Source: Lewinellaceae bacterium (GTDB lineage: Bacteria > Bacteroidota > Bacteroidia > Chitinophagales > Saprospiraceae). Taken from it: a DNA stretch of 64,000 bases. Position numbers and translations under genes: made by a program. The notes below the pieces were generated by a model. That model saw nothing but the letters and a program-made list of their open reading frames with translations, was not told where the DNA came from and did not search any database. Where the stretch lies: positions 186,001 through 250,000 of the forward strand of contig JADJRC010000014.1 of assembly GCA_016712415.1 (NCBI GenBank), written 5' to 3'. Shown one piece after another: positions 56,445 through 64,000 of this stretch (within the stretch, counting starts at the first letter, position 1; every line of letters starts with the position of its first letter).

Positions 56445-56528
56445 AAAGCCGCATCTTCGCCACCCTGATTCCTGAGGGCGGATGGGACAATCATCTGTTC
56501 AGTGGCTGCTATCCGGCATTCCTGTGAG

Positions 56529-56663
56529 CTGGAAAGAACGAGCAAGGCGGAAGCCAATGTTGTTGTTCCGATTCTCCGGCGTGTTATTGTTGCGATTGGC
56601 GGCGCGGCAATTCTGCGCGTCGTTGTTCCAACTGCCGCCGCGATTCACGCGGTTGTCGCCCTT
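56529..56663 (-). other. DGR template repeat (TR)
   Basis: This non-coding copy of the FGE C-terminal segment is rich in AAC/AAT codons in the minus sense: read as protein it gives RGGSWNNDAQNCRAANRNNN, then TPENRNNNIGFRLARSFQ. VR1 and VR2 match it except at adenines. Its last 27 bases (GGCTTCCGCCTTGCTCGTTC and on) contain no adenine until the final CAG and are nearly invariant in both VRs, as expected for the initiation-of-mutagenic-homing region. The 5' end overlaps the last codons of the RT gene. Confidence 0.92.
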
Positions 56664-57690
56664 TCGATGATTGACCACTGCTGCAAATCTACACTTTCCC
56701 GGAAATTCCGGGTCTTCGCGTGCGCCAGAAAAGCAAGTAACGGCAGGGCGTGGCGTTGACAGACCGATTCGCTCCATGCGCCCGAGTCATAATTTTCCTG
56801 TAAAGCCCTGATTTTCCGGATAAAACGCCGTTTGCTTTGTTGCGACAACTCGACCCGGTCCGGAAATATACGATACCCCAAAAAAGTCAATCCCCGCTTC
56901 GATGCCGCCAGTATTTCGGGCTTGAGCGCACATTGCAGGTTAGTTTCCACATATTCCGTGATGGAACGAAACGCATTTTTCAACGCCGACTTATTCTCGT
57001 GCCATAGCACGATATCGTCCATATAGCGCACGGCAGCGCCGATGCGCAGGTCTTCCCTGATGAAATGGTCCAACCCGGAAAGAAAATGATTCGCAAAATA
57101 CTGGCTTGTCAGATTGCCAATCGGCAGCCCCCGCCTTTGTTCCTCCGGCGGGCAGGCGCGACCGGGGGAGGCTTCGTAGCTGTCGATAATCTTGCCGAAT
57201 ATCTCCAGTACCCGGCGCTCTTTGAACATCCGGGCGAGTTGTGCCTTCAATACCCCATGGTGCACGGAGTCGAAAAACTTCCGAACGTCCAATTTTAAAT
57301 ACCAGTGATGCGATTTGTTGAAATGTTTGGCGCGTACAAGTGCCGCATGCACACCTTCCCCTTGCGGCTGGCATAACTGTCGAACACCTGGTGCCGTTCA
57401 AAATAATCGTGGCACACGTTCATCAACGCATGGTGCAACACTTGTTCGCTAAACGCCGAAGCGCAAATCTGCCGCTCTTTCGGCTCAAATACTTTGAAAT
57501 ACCGGTACTTACCCACATCCAACAGTCCTGTCGATATCTGTTCGCGTAAATTACACAGGTTAGGTTCCAGATTCGACTGAAAATCCAGTACCTCCTGCGT
57601 GTACCGTTTGCCTTTCGACGCTTTCCAGAAAGCCAGGCGCAGGTTGTCCTGCTCCAGTATACGTGGCATCAAGTTATTGGCCCTTTTCAT
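56645..57690 (-). CDS. DGR-type reverse transcriptase, one apparent frameshift
   Basis: The ATG at 57690 gives MKRANNLMPRI, the usual DGR-RT start, and QDNLRLAFWKASKGKRY. A frame change near 57375 (one G missing in a G-run) separates this from LKLDVRKFFDSVHH (first catalytic Asp), GLPIGNLTSQYFANHFL (with the SQ typical of DGR RTs instead of SP) and RYMDDIVLW (catalytic YMDD). Joined length is about 345 residues, standard for DGR RTs, without a group II intron maturase tail. The stop at 56645 lies inside the TR. The start overlaps the HRDC gene by 17 bases. It should copy TR RNA with adenine-specific errors. Confidence 0.9.
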
Positions 57691-58123
57691 CGCCTTCCTG
57701 CTTTGGTATGAAGAAATGACCGTATTTCTCCACCTTCTTTTCACCGATGCCTTTCACACTCTTCATACCAACCCCGGTCAACGGGTCGAGTTTGGCCAGT
57801 TCGGCCAATTCCTCATCACTAAAGACCACATAGGCAGGCACTGCATCGTCCTTGGCTACTTTTCTCCGAATATCCCGGAGTGCAGAAAAACGCCGGAACG
57901 TTACCTCATCCAGCACCTGCCGGTAATCCACCTTCGGCTTGTCCCGGTCCGATATCGTCACGTCGTCGATATACTTGATACTGTAACACCAAAATGCACC
58001 CTGACCGCTTTGCACTACCTGATCCTCTACCGAAATGATTTTTTTTGAACGCAGAAATACGTTCATCTCTTCATTCAGCGCCTCCCCGCCGGGTATCTGT
58101 ATGTTGAATATCCTGATTTGCAT
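57674..58123 (-). CDS. HRDC-domain DGR accessory protein
   Basis: The 149-residue protein starts MQIRIFNIQIPGGEALNEEM and contains a C-terminal HRDC-like helical bundle: LRDIRRKVAKDDAVPAYVVF, FSDEELAELAKLDPLT, GVGMKSVKGIGEKKVEKYG. HRDC domains bind nucleic acid, and small HRDC proteins are known accessory components of some DGRs in place of Avd. The N-terminal half (about residues 1-75) has a beta-strand pattern of unknown fold. Its overlap with the RT start indicates translational coupling. It probably assists the RT in template binding or cDNA priming. Confidence 0.85.
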   Translation of the reverse strand: MQIRIFNIQIPGGEALNEEMNVFLRSKKIISVEDQVVQSGQGAFWCYSIKYIDDVTISDRDKPKVDYRQVLDEVTFRRFSALRDIRRKVAKDDAVPAYVVFSDEELAELAKLDPLTGVGMKSVKGIGEKKVEKYGHFFIPKQEGDEKGQ

Positions 58124-58147
58124 GTGTACTGTTTTAAAACCCGTTTT

Positions 58148-58308
58148 TCAAAAAATTTTTGGGGCTACAGCCCCATCACCCCCGCTCGCGGTTTGCGATA
58201 CCCATTCGCCGCGCTTCGCAGTCGGTCGTCCCTCCCCTCCCCGCTTGCACTGCAATGGGTATCGCTTTTTTTTACTCACAGGAATGCCGGGATAAGCAAA
58301 CCAACTTA
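58148..58308 (-). other. Conserved 3' flank of VR2
   Basis: Nearly identical to the VR1 flank. It contains a perfect 12-bp inverted repeat, GCGATACCCATT (58195-58206) with AATGGGTATCGC (58254-58265), around a loop of about 47 bases, plus the GGGGCTACAGCCCC hairpin. The segment CTCACAGGAATGCCGG (58275-58290) also occurs inverted at 56513-56528 beside the TR. Confidence 0.8.
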
Positions 58309-61126
58309 CTGGAAAGAACGAGCAAGGCGGAAGCCAATGCCGTTGCCCCGATCTCCGGCGTGCTATAGGTGCGATTGGCGGCGCGGCAACCTGCGCGCGC
58401 CGCTGCCCCAACTGCCGCCGCGAGACACGCGGTAGGCGATCTTAACTGCCAACCGGGTCAGTCTGTTCTTCCGGCTGATAAATGCCAAACCAGTCCTGAC
58501 ACCATTCCCACACATTACCACTCATATCAAACAACCCCAAACCGTTCGGCCTTAATGGCCTGTCGGTGCGGTGTATTTATAGCCATCTTTTGGGCTTTCA
58601 TCAGAATTAGCGTACATATAAAGATCCGCCGTTTCTGAAAAACCGGCATACATCTCATTTTTCCCGCCGCTTCGGGCAGCATATTCCCATTGCGCTTCGG
58701 TAGGCAGCCGGTAGCCGGTTGCATCGTAGTCGATTATCTGAAAGCGTTCGCCGTCAAAAATATACGCCGGCTTACAGCCCTCACGCGCGCTCAACCAATT
58801 GGCGTATCGGGCGGCATCGAACCATGAAACATTCACCACCGGGTGATCGCCTCCGATGTCCCATTGCGGAGCGAAAGTCCGAATATCGAGTTGGTTATTT
58901 TCAGTGTATACGGCAAACTGCCAAAAAGTCGTCTCCGTCTTCGCCAATTGAAACGCCGAAAGGTAAACCCGGTGTTGCGGGTGTTCGCTCCTCACACCGA
59001 TGCTATCGGGGCTTCCCATCATAAAATCGCCGCCGGGTATGCGCACCAAATCGGGAAAATACCGGGCTTCCAAAAAAGCAAAATGGTCATTATCCAGGCC
59101 TGCCAATACGGAACGGAGAGCCACGCGGTCGGAGGACTTAGCGGCGCTTGTGGCTAAATCGGTGCGGCTCAGCAGGCGGGCAGCGGCGGAAGTGAGTATT
59201 CTGGCCGAGTCTAATTGACCGGTTTCGGCGTCCCAGTACGCGACCTCCATAAAGGCTCGAGCCACGGCGGCTTTCTCCGGGCCTATGCTTGCGGCTGCCT
59301 GGATTTTTTTCAGGGCATCTTCGTATTGAAGCCTGTAAATGTCTTCGTCCGCTTTATCGAGGAGATTTTGAACAAGGATTTTGATTTTTCGGTAACCTCG
59401 CTTTGCGCTTTGGCAGCCTTGGTTTGCTCGCTTTTGGCTTTCAATTCGGCGAGTTCGGCTTTTTCTGACAGGGTAAGCGCATCCTTTTTTGCCAATTCAG
59501 CAATGCGTTGCTGCCGCTCGGCTTCCTCGGCTTTGGCTTTTGCGTTCAAATTACTTTCATCTGCTTCACGGGTTTTTTGTTCAGCCAGCACGATGGCGTC
59601 TGCGGCTTTGTTCGATTGCTGATAAGCGACCCACGTTGCCACCACCGCCGCCAGCACCAACACTCCCGCCACAATGGAGGTAAACAGCGCCCGCCGCTGC
59701 CGCCGCTGTGCTTCCGCTTTTTCGCGGGCGATGCGGGCTTCTTCGGCGGCGAGTTCTTCTTTTCGCCGTCGTTCCTCCTCCGCTGCCATCCGCCGCTTTT
59801 TTGCCCGCACCACCGGCGCCAGCAGGGTATCGTGACTCAGTTCGTAGTTATGGCCACCGAGGGTGTTCGGTTCGCGGCGCACGAGGAAGGTGTTTTCGAG
59901 TTCGCGCAGCAGTTCGGGGCTCAGCCCCGCCACCTCGAAGTCTTTGAGCAGTGCCTGCCCATCCACGCTCAGGCGGCGGCCTTCGTCGGTGGCGGGGTCG
60001 TAGCGCACCAGCCCGTCTTCAATCACCCTGCGGGCTGCGTCGCGCTGGGTTTCGGGCAGCAGGGTCAGGCGGCGTTCGTAGTATTGCGCGAATACCTCCG
60101 TAAAGTCGGGCAGGTCTTCCGCAGCGACATCCGGCATGCGGTTGCCGTCGCGGTCGGGTACCAGTCCCGCTGCCACCTTGTTCTCAATGCTGTCGCAAAG
60201 TATCTGAAGTTGGAAGGCCTCCACGCCACTTTGTTGCGCGGTGTTGGAGATGGCCAGGCCCGCCAGTATCTTGTCGAGCGCATCTTCCCGGTATTCGAAG
60301 GGCGGGAGAGGAATAACGCCCAATGATGAGTGATGAATGATGAATGAGGCGTGGTGAATGATGAATTTTTCGTGGAGTCCTCCGTAGTGAGGCGGTGACT
60401 CCAAGTCACCGCCTCACTGGAACCCAGCAGCGCCGGCTGTACGATGGCTTCCCGGGCCTGGTCGCGGCTCAGGGCCTTCAGTTCGTATCGCTTGTGCAGG
60501 ATGGCCGGCAGGCGGTCTTTAAGCCTGTCCATTTCGTGCATCCGGTCGGAACGGATAGCGAACAGCACCCGGATGTCCATCGGCGCCGTGAGCAGGCGGC
60601 GTTGCTCGCGGTCGAGTGTGCGGGCTGCCTCGCGCAGTTCCTCGGGTGGTTCGCCGTTAAGCAGGTCGGCGAGTTGGTCGCGGAAAGCGCGCTGTTGCTC
60701 CGGCGGGTAGGAGAAAAACTCCTCGAACTGGTCGAACACGAGCAGATAACTGCCTTTTTCGGCGCTGTCGAGTTGTTTGAAATGGGTCCACAGCGTGGGC
60801 GGCAGGCGCCCGAGAAAAGCGGCTTCCGGCTGTAGCCGTTGTTGCAGCGGCGTTTTTCGCTGCACCGTTTCTGCCGGTGGAAAACTTTGGCCGGCGATGT
60901 ATTCGCCCAGACGCACCTCCACCGGAGTCATCTCCCCTGCGAGGCGGGGCAACACGCCGGCGTTGAGCAGCGACGATTTGCCGTAGCCCGATTTGCCAAA
61001 CAGCACCACCAGCCGTTCGGCCCGCACCATTTCGTACAGGTCGGCGATGTCGCGGTCGCGGCCGAAGAACAGTGCGCTGTCGCCGGCCTCAAAAGGCCGC
61101 ACACCCGGGTAGCGGTAGATTTTCAT
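58306..61126 (-). CDS. nSTAND1-type ATPase with transmembrane helix, coiled coil and FGE sensor; DGR target 2; frame broken
   Basis: The N-terminal piece (61126 to about 60420) shows YPGVRPFEAGDSALFFGRD, Walker A GKSGYGKSS (44-52) and Walker B YLLVFDQFEE (about 127-136). The second piece (about 60310-59365) continues with FEYREDALDKILAGLA, a transmembrane helix (FTSIVAGVLVLAAVVATWV) and a long Ala/Glu/Lys coiled coil. The third (to about 58560) is the FGE domain, with VRIPGGDFMMGSP and LPTEAQWEYAARSGG. It continues with GLFDMSGNVWEWCQDW and then VR2, ending RLARSFQ and a stop at 58306-58308 when indels are corrected. Breaks lie near 60400 (inserted palindrome), 59367, 58555, 58455 and in VR2. 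The start overlaps the SIR2-like stop as ATGA. Confidence 0.78.
58309..58438 (-). other. DGR variable repeat VR2
   Basis: VR2 has about 17 substitutions from the TR, again at template-sense adenines, with two small indels. Residues change from WNNDAQN to WGSGARR and NRNNN to NRTYS; the adenine-free end matches the TR exactly. The pattern of altered codons overlaps that of VR1, but the resulting bases differ, so the two VRs were mutated independently. Confidence 0.88.
60322..60417. repeat. Inserted palindrome and ATGAATG-type microsatellite inside the STAND ATPase gene
   Basis: A palindrome with arms GTGAGGCGGTGACT and AGTCACCGCCTCAC (60387-60417) adjoins a microsatellite of TGATGAATGA units (about 60322-60367). 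It separates REAIVQPA from PPFEYREDAL, which are close together in intact relatives, and marks a frame change. It is a probable REP-like insertion. Confidence 0.65.
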
Positions 61127-62175
61127 ACGGCAGGGAGTTGTTTGGCGAGTTTCAGGATGGTGTCGGCGAGTTTGTTCTGCCGCGGGAAAAAGTCGCGGCT
61201 GTCGAGCATGGGCTTTTCTTTCAGCAGGGCGTGTACCTGACCGGAAATCATCGTGGCGTCGTCGGCCAGCGCGGAGCCTTGCGCGGCATGGAGCAGCCTT
61301 TCCACGGCTTTTTCCACGTTGCCTTTTTGCAGCAGCCGGATGATATCGCTCTGTTCGGCGCTGCCCGGCAGGGTGGTTGTACGCAGGATACCTTCGTCGG
61401 CGCAGGCCTGATGGAGTTCGGCGAGCAGGTCGCGGTCGTCGCCCAGGAATTTGATTTTGAACTGGTTGAGCAGGAACGCCTGCGTGTCGTCGTCGGGCGT
61501 CGCGGTTTGGGGAGCGATGCGGCGCACCGCCTGGCGCATATTGAGCAGGCGCAACAACAGCTGGGTGTGCCAGCGGTCGAACTGGAAGCCGAGGAAGAGG
61601 AAGGATTTGGTATCGCCCAGGGTATTGCGCAGGCGCTCGGGCAGTTTGGGCGCCGAGAGCATGCCTTCGAGCAGGCGCAGCAGGTCGTCGTAGTCGAGCA
61701 GCAGCGACGACTCGCGGGCTACACAGCCTGCCACGTTGTAAAACAGCGGCGCTTCGCGCGTCGGCGTTTCGATGTCTTCGGGTGCATTGGGATAAAACGC
61801 CGAAAAGCGGTGCGTCACGCCGAGCCGGTAGGCCAGGTCGCTCAAAAAGGTATCGGGGCTCACCGACACCACCAGCGGGAAAGGAATTTCGATGATCTCC
61901 TGAAAAATGGCTTCGTTGGGCCGCATGTCGCGGTAGAGGTCGGCCACAGCCTCGGCAATCTCGGGCTTGTCGTCCTGGTTTTTGATGATAAAAAAGCCGT
62001 CGCGTTCGTAGTACGAAGCGATCTGATCGTTGAACTGCTGCTGGATTTTTTGTCGCACGTAGTGCTGCATCGGCACGCCGTCCACGTCGAAGAGTTCCGG
62101 TCCGAGGATGAGCGTGGCGTTCCCGGTTTTCAGGTCGGCGACGATTTTGCTGATGTCAGGTGAAGGTTCAGGCAT
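61123..62175 (-). CDS. SIR2-like domain protein with C-terminal effector-associated-like tail
   Basis: The 350-residue protein has an N-terminal NAD-binding pattern (IVADLKTGNATLILGPELF, then FPLVVSVSPDTFLSDL). A later FLFLGFQFDRWHTQLLLRLL matches the SIR2_2 FLG(F/Y)(S/Q)xxDxx strand. SIR2-like domains in defence systems degrade NAD upon activation. The tail from about residue 285 (SDIIRLLQKGNVEKAVERLL, then ISGQVHALLKEKPM) resembles effector-associated helices that couple to STAND ATPases. Its stop overlaps the STAND ATPase start in ATGA, implying translational coupling. It is the likely effector of the island; assignment of the active-site Asn/His is not certain. Confidence 0.72.
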   Translation of the reverse strand: MPEPSPDISKIVADLKTGNATLILGPELFDVDGVPMQHYVRQKIQQQFNDQIASYYERDGFFIIKNQDDKPEIAEAVADLYRDMRPNEAIFQEIIEIPFPLVVSVSPDTFLSDLAYRLGVTHRFSAFYPNAPEDIETPTREAPLFYNVAGCVARESSLLLDYDDLLRLLEGMLSAPKLPERLRNTLGDTKSFLFLGFQFDRWHTQLLLRLLNMRQAVRRIAPQTATPDDDTQAFLLNQFKIKFLGDDRDLLAELHQACADEGILRTTTLPGSAEQSDIIRLLQKGNVEKAVERLLHAAQGSALADDATMISGQVHALLKEKPMLDSRDFFPRQNKLADTILKLAKQLPAV

Positions 62176-62244
62176 GCGTTTTCAATGGTGGTGGAGTGGC
62201 AGGTGTAAATCGTTTCGCATTCAGGTTGTTTGGCGGGTCGTACC

Positions 62245-63810
62245 TCATTCTTTCACCACCCTTTTCATCACCCGCTCCTCCCCCATCCGGATGTCGAGCA
62301 GGTACACCCCGGCGGGTTCGCGGGTCAGGTCGATGAGGTATTCGTCGGGCAATTGGCGCGTGGCGATCAGGCGGCCGTTGAGGTCGCTGAGGCGCGCGAC
62401 GCCTTCTGTGAGGTCGCCTTTGATCTTTACGTAGCCGGTGGTGGGGTTGGGGTACAGTTCCAGCGCCGGCCCGCGGGTCAGTTCCACGCTGATGATGGGC
62501 GAATAGGCATAGACGCCGTCGAAGTCGACCTGTTGCAGGCGGTAGTAGTTGCGGCCTTTGGCGGGCTGGTCATGGCGGAAGGCGTAGTCGTTCGGCGCGG
62601 CGGTGGTACCATGGCCCGGCACGGTACCCACCGCCGTAAAATCGATGCCGTTGGCGCTGTGTTCCACCCGGAAGTGGTCGTTGTTCTTTTCGGAGGCCGT
62701 TTGCCAGTGCAGGAGCACGGCGCCGTTGTCTTCCTTGCCGCTGAAGGTCGTCAGTTCAACCGGCAGGATGGCCGCGCATGCCGCCTCCACCTGCTGCCTG
62801 TTGGAGCAGCCGCTTGCATTGTTGTTGATGGTGGCGGGTTTGGGCGGAACGATGTTCAGGTATGTGCAGATGCCTTCGGCTTCACATTCCGGCAGGGAGG
62901 TGTTGCCGGTGATCGTGAGCCCGCCGACGAGTGTGAAATCGCCCAGTCCCACCAGCGAGGTCAGCGCCGTATTGGCAGCGATCGACATCGTTCCGGGGAT
63001 GTTGTTCAGGCTGGGAAAATCGATCGAGGTGAGGCCGGTATTGTTGGAAATGCTGAAGTTGTGGCCGAGTTCACTGAGGCTGACAAAGTCATTTATGGCA
63101 ATCAGGTTGGGGTGCTTGTTCACTTCAAAATTCCAGTTGGCGCCGCCCAGTCCGACGCTGGACAGGCTGTTGAAGGCATCGAGGCTTACGAGGGAGGCAT
63201 TGTCTTCTATACTCAGGTACCAGCCGACCGAATTGAGGTTGTTCATGGTATTGATCGAGGTCAGCGCATTGTTCTTGTTGAACAGGATGTACTCGGTTAC
63301 GGTCTGGAGGTTGACAAGCAGGTCGCTCAGGTCGGTCAGGTTATCGTTTTCGATGATGACGAGGCTGGCCAGGTCGGTCAATACGCCGCCGGCGGTCATG
63401 CCGTCGAGGGTGAGCAGGCCGTCGTTGTTTTGTATTTTCAGAAGTTTGTCGACAAGGGTGAGTCCGCCCATTCCCTCCCGACGGGTCAGCATGGGATTGG
63501 CCTCGATGGTCAGGTCGCCGAGAACTTCGGTGATGTTGTCCAGCCCCGTCAGCGACGTGAGAACGGGATTGAAATTGACGTAAAAGTTTTTGCTGGAGCC
63601 CGTGAGCCCGGAGAGCGGTGTCAGGTCGGTAACATCGGCGCCTGCGGCTTCAAAGCGGACGTCGAGGTAGTCGCAGCCCGGGAAATTGGCCGGGAAGGCA
63701 TTGACCTGTGCCTGGCTGGTGAGCAACACAGGTGCGCTGGGGCATTGGGCCTGTGCTGCGAAGCCGGCCCGGATTGCCAGGAACAGGATTACGAATCGTA
63801 TATGTATCAT
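62245..63810 (-). CDS. Secreted leucine-rich-repeat-like (receptor L-type) protein with T9SS sorting domain
   Basis: The 521-residue protein has a signal peptide (FVILFLAIRAGFAAQAQ). From about residue 40 to 310 it consists of repeats such as LTSLTGLDNITEVLGDLTIEANPMLT and LTSIDFPSLNNIPGTMSIAAN. These resemble the receptor-L/LRR-like solenoid of Bacteroidota surface proteins. A fibronectin-like region (VELTTFSGKEDNGAVLLHW, then RNYYRLQQVDFDGVYAYS) precedes the T9SS domain, with LYPNPTTGYVKIKG and a terminal RMGEERVMKRVV. It is about 70 bp upstream of the SIR2-like gene on the same strand, and belongs to exported proteins rather than to the DGR island. Confidence 0.85.
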   Translation of the reverse strand: MIHIRFVILFLAIRAGFAAQAQCPSAPVLLTSQAQVNAFPANFPGCDYLDVRFEAAGADVTDLTPLSGLTGSSKNFYVNFNPVLTSLTGLDNITEVLGDLTIEANPMLTRREGMGGLTLVDKLLKIQNNDGLLTLDGMTAGGVLTDLASLVIIENDNLTDLSDLLVNLQTVTEYILFNKNNALTSINTMNNLNSVGWYLSIEDNASLVSLDAFNSLSSVGLGGANWNFEVNKHPNLIAINDFVSLSELGHNFSISNNTGLTSIDFPSLNNIPGTMSIAANTALTSLVGLGDFTLVGGLTITGNTSLPECEAEGICTYLNIVPPKPATINNNASGCSNRQQVEAACAAILPVELTTFSGKEDNGAVLLHWQTASEKNNDHFRVEHSANGIDFTAVGTVPGHGTTAAPNDYAFRHDQPAKGRNYYRLQQVDFDGVYAYSPIISVELTRGPALELYPNPTTGYVKIKGDLTEGVARLSDLNGRLIATRQLPDEYLIDLTREPAGVYLLDIRMGEERVMKRVVKE

Positions 63811-63947
63811 CGGAGGGCGGTGTTTGTTGCCAGGTGCTGGCCGTGCATGTATATTAAGAAAGGTAAGGTATTTTGTATCTGATATCGCAAATCTGGTCTA
63901 TTTGCGTTGTGGCGGCCCGGGCAGGCGCTCAAAGGAAGAGCCTTTTA

Positions 63948-63968
63948 ACGGCACAAAAATAGTGCCGT
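63948..63968. terminator. Hairpin near the window end
   Basis: ACGGCAC and GTGCCGT form a perfect 7-bp stem around AAAAATA. It may terminate a gene lying beyond the window on the minus strand, whose last codons could fall at 63973-64000. No poly-T tract follows in either direction, so a rho-independent terminator is only a possibility. Confidence 0.3.
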
Positions 63969-64000
63969 CCGGTCAATACCCATAGATATTTTTCAGCGGC

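Noticed and set aside
56499..56777. A small FGE-fragment protein read through the TR
   Set aside because: The frame has no proper start or upstream FGE domain; it is the template repeat, not a gene.
56645..57690. Group II intron or retron reverse transcriptase
   Set aside because: The enzyme lacks maturase and endonuclease regions, has the DGR-type SQ motif and is adjacent to a matching TR; no msr/msd structure is seen.
61072..62163. A 363-codon plus-strand frame over the SIR2-like gene
   Set aside because: Antisense shadow: the SIR2-like frame has NAD-binding strands and is coupled to the next gene.
62230..63882. A 550-codon plus-strand frame antisense to the LRR-like T9SS gene
   Set aside because: The minus strand has a signal peptide, LRR-like repeats and a T9SS tail; the plus-strand frame is a by-product of GC-rich codon use.
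63973..64000. End of a minus-strand coding sequence (last codons possibly LKNIYGY)
   Set aside because: Only eight codons are visible; far too little to support a gene.

Overview
The window looks like a chromosomal segment of a Bacteroidota bacterium, most likely from the Saprospiraceae or a relative. Several secreted proteins end in type IX secretion (T9SS) sorting domains with PNPA/PNPT cores. There is a one-protein hybrid two-component regulator, a family of WG-repeat proteins, an ELWxxDGT-repeat protein, and starts lacking strong Shine-Dalgarno sites. Base composition is mixed: most of the window is GC-rich, but roughly 40.7-50.2 kb is clearly AT-rich. Several genes carry single-base frame breaks next to short homopolymers. 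This happens in unrelated genes, so many breaks may be residual sequence errors rather than true pseudogenes.

Layout. 1-5.2 kb: lipoprotein hydrolase, Ada-like alkyl-DNA repair regulator, HxlR regulator divergent from an SRPBCC protein, DsrE-like and cysteine-dioxygenase-like proteins, AraC fragment, methyltransferase. 5.2-13.7 kb: five WG-repeat proteins interrupted by a DUF4143 ATPase. 13.8-26.4 kb: 3-methyladenine glycosylase, a poly-purine tract with a 32-bp tandem array, beta-propeller protein, M43 protease, ECF sigma factor, CbpM/CbpA chaperone pair, TlpA-like thioredoxin, GT25-like and DinB-like proteins, arylsulfotransferase. 26.3-35 kb: Rpn-family protein, a large hybrid sensor kinase with an adjacent secreted protein and sodium:solute symporter, and a REP-associated transposase between inverted REP copies. 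35-40.7 kb: T9SS-exported proteins. 40.7-51.9 kb: a 2321-residue secreted protein, then a secreted protein whose C-terminus is an ADP-ribosyltransferase domain visible only after joining frames, then a broken small gene that could be its immunity gene. 53.8-62.2 kb: a diversity-generating retroelement (DGR) built into a conflict-type NTPase island. 62.2-63.8 kb: another T9SS protein.

The main system is the DGR island, all on the minus strand in the order SIR2-like NADase with a possible effector-associated tail, STAND ATPase with a formylglycine-generating-enzyme-like (FGE) sensor ending in variable repeat VR2, HRDC accessory protein, DGR reverse transcriptase, template repeat TR, and membrane-anchored NACHT ATPase with an FGE sensor ending in VR1. 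Both VRs differ from the TR almost only at template-strand adenines. The proposed logic is that the RT rewrites the sensor tips of two STAND/NACHT proteins, while the SIR2 protein is a candidate NAD-degrading effector. This is inference from domains and gene order.

Dispersed small repeats are abundant: a roughly 104-bp MITE-like family with TATAC/GTATA ends, two REP-like palindrome families, and a 9-bp microsatellite. One palindrome lies inside the STAND ATPase gene.
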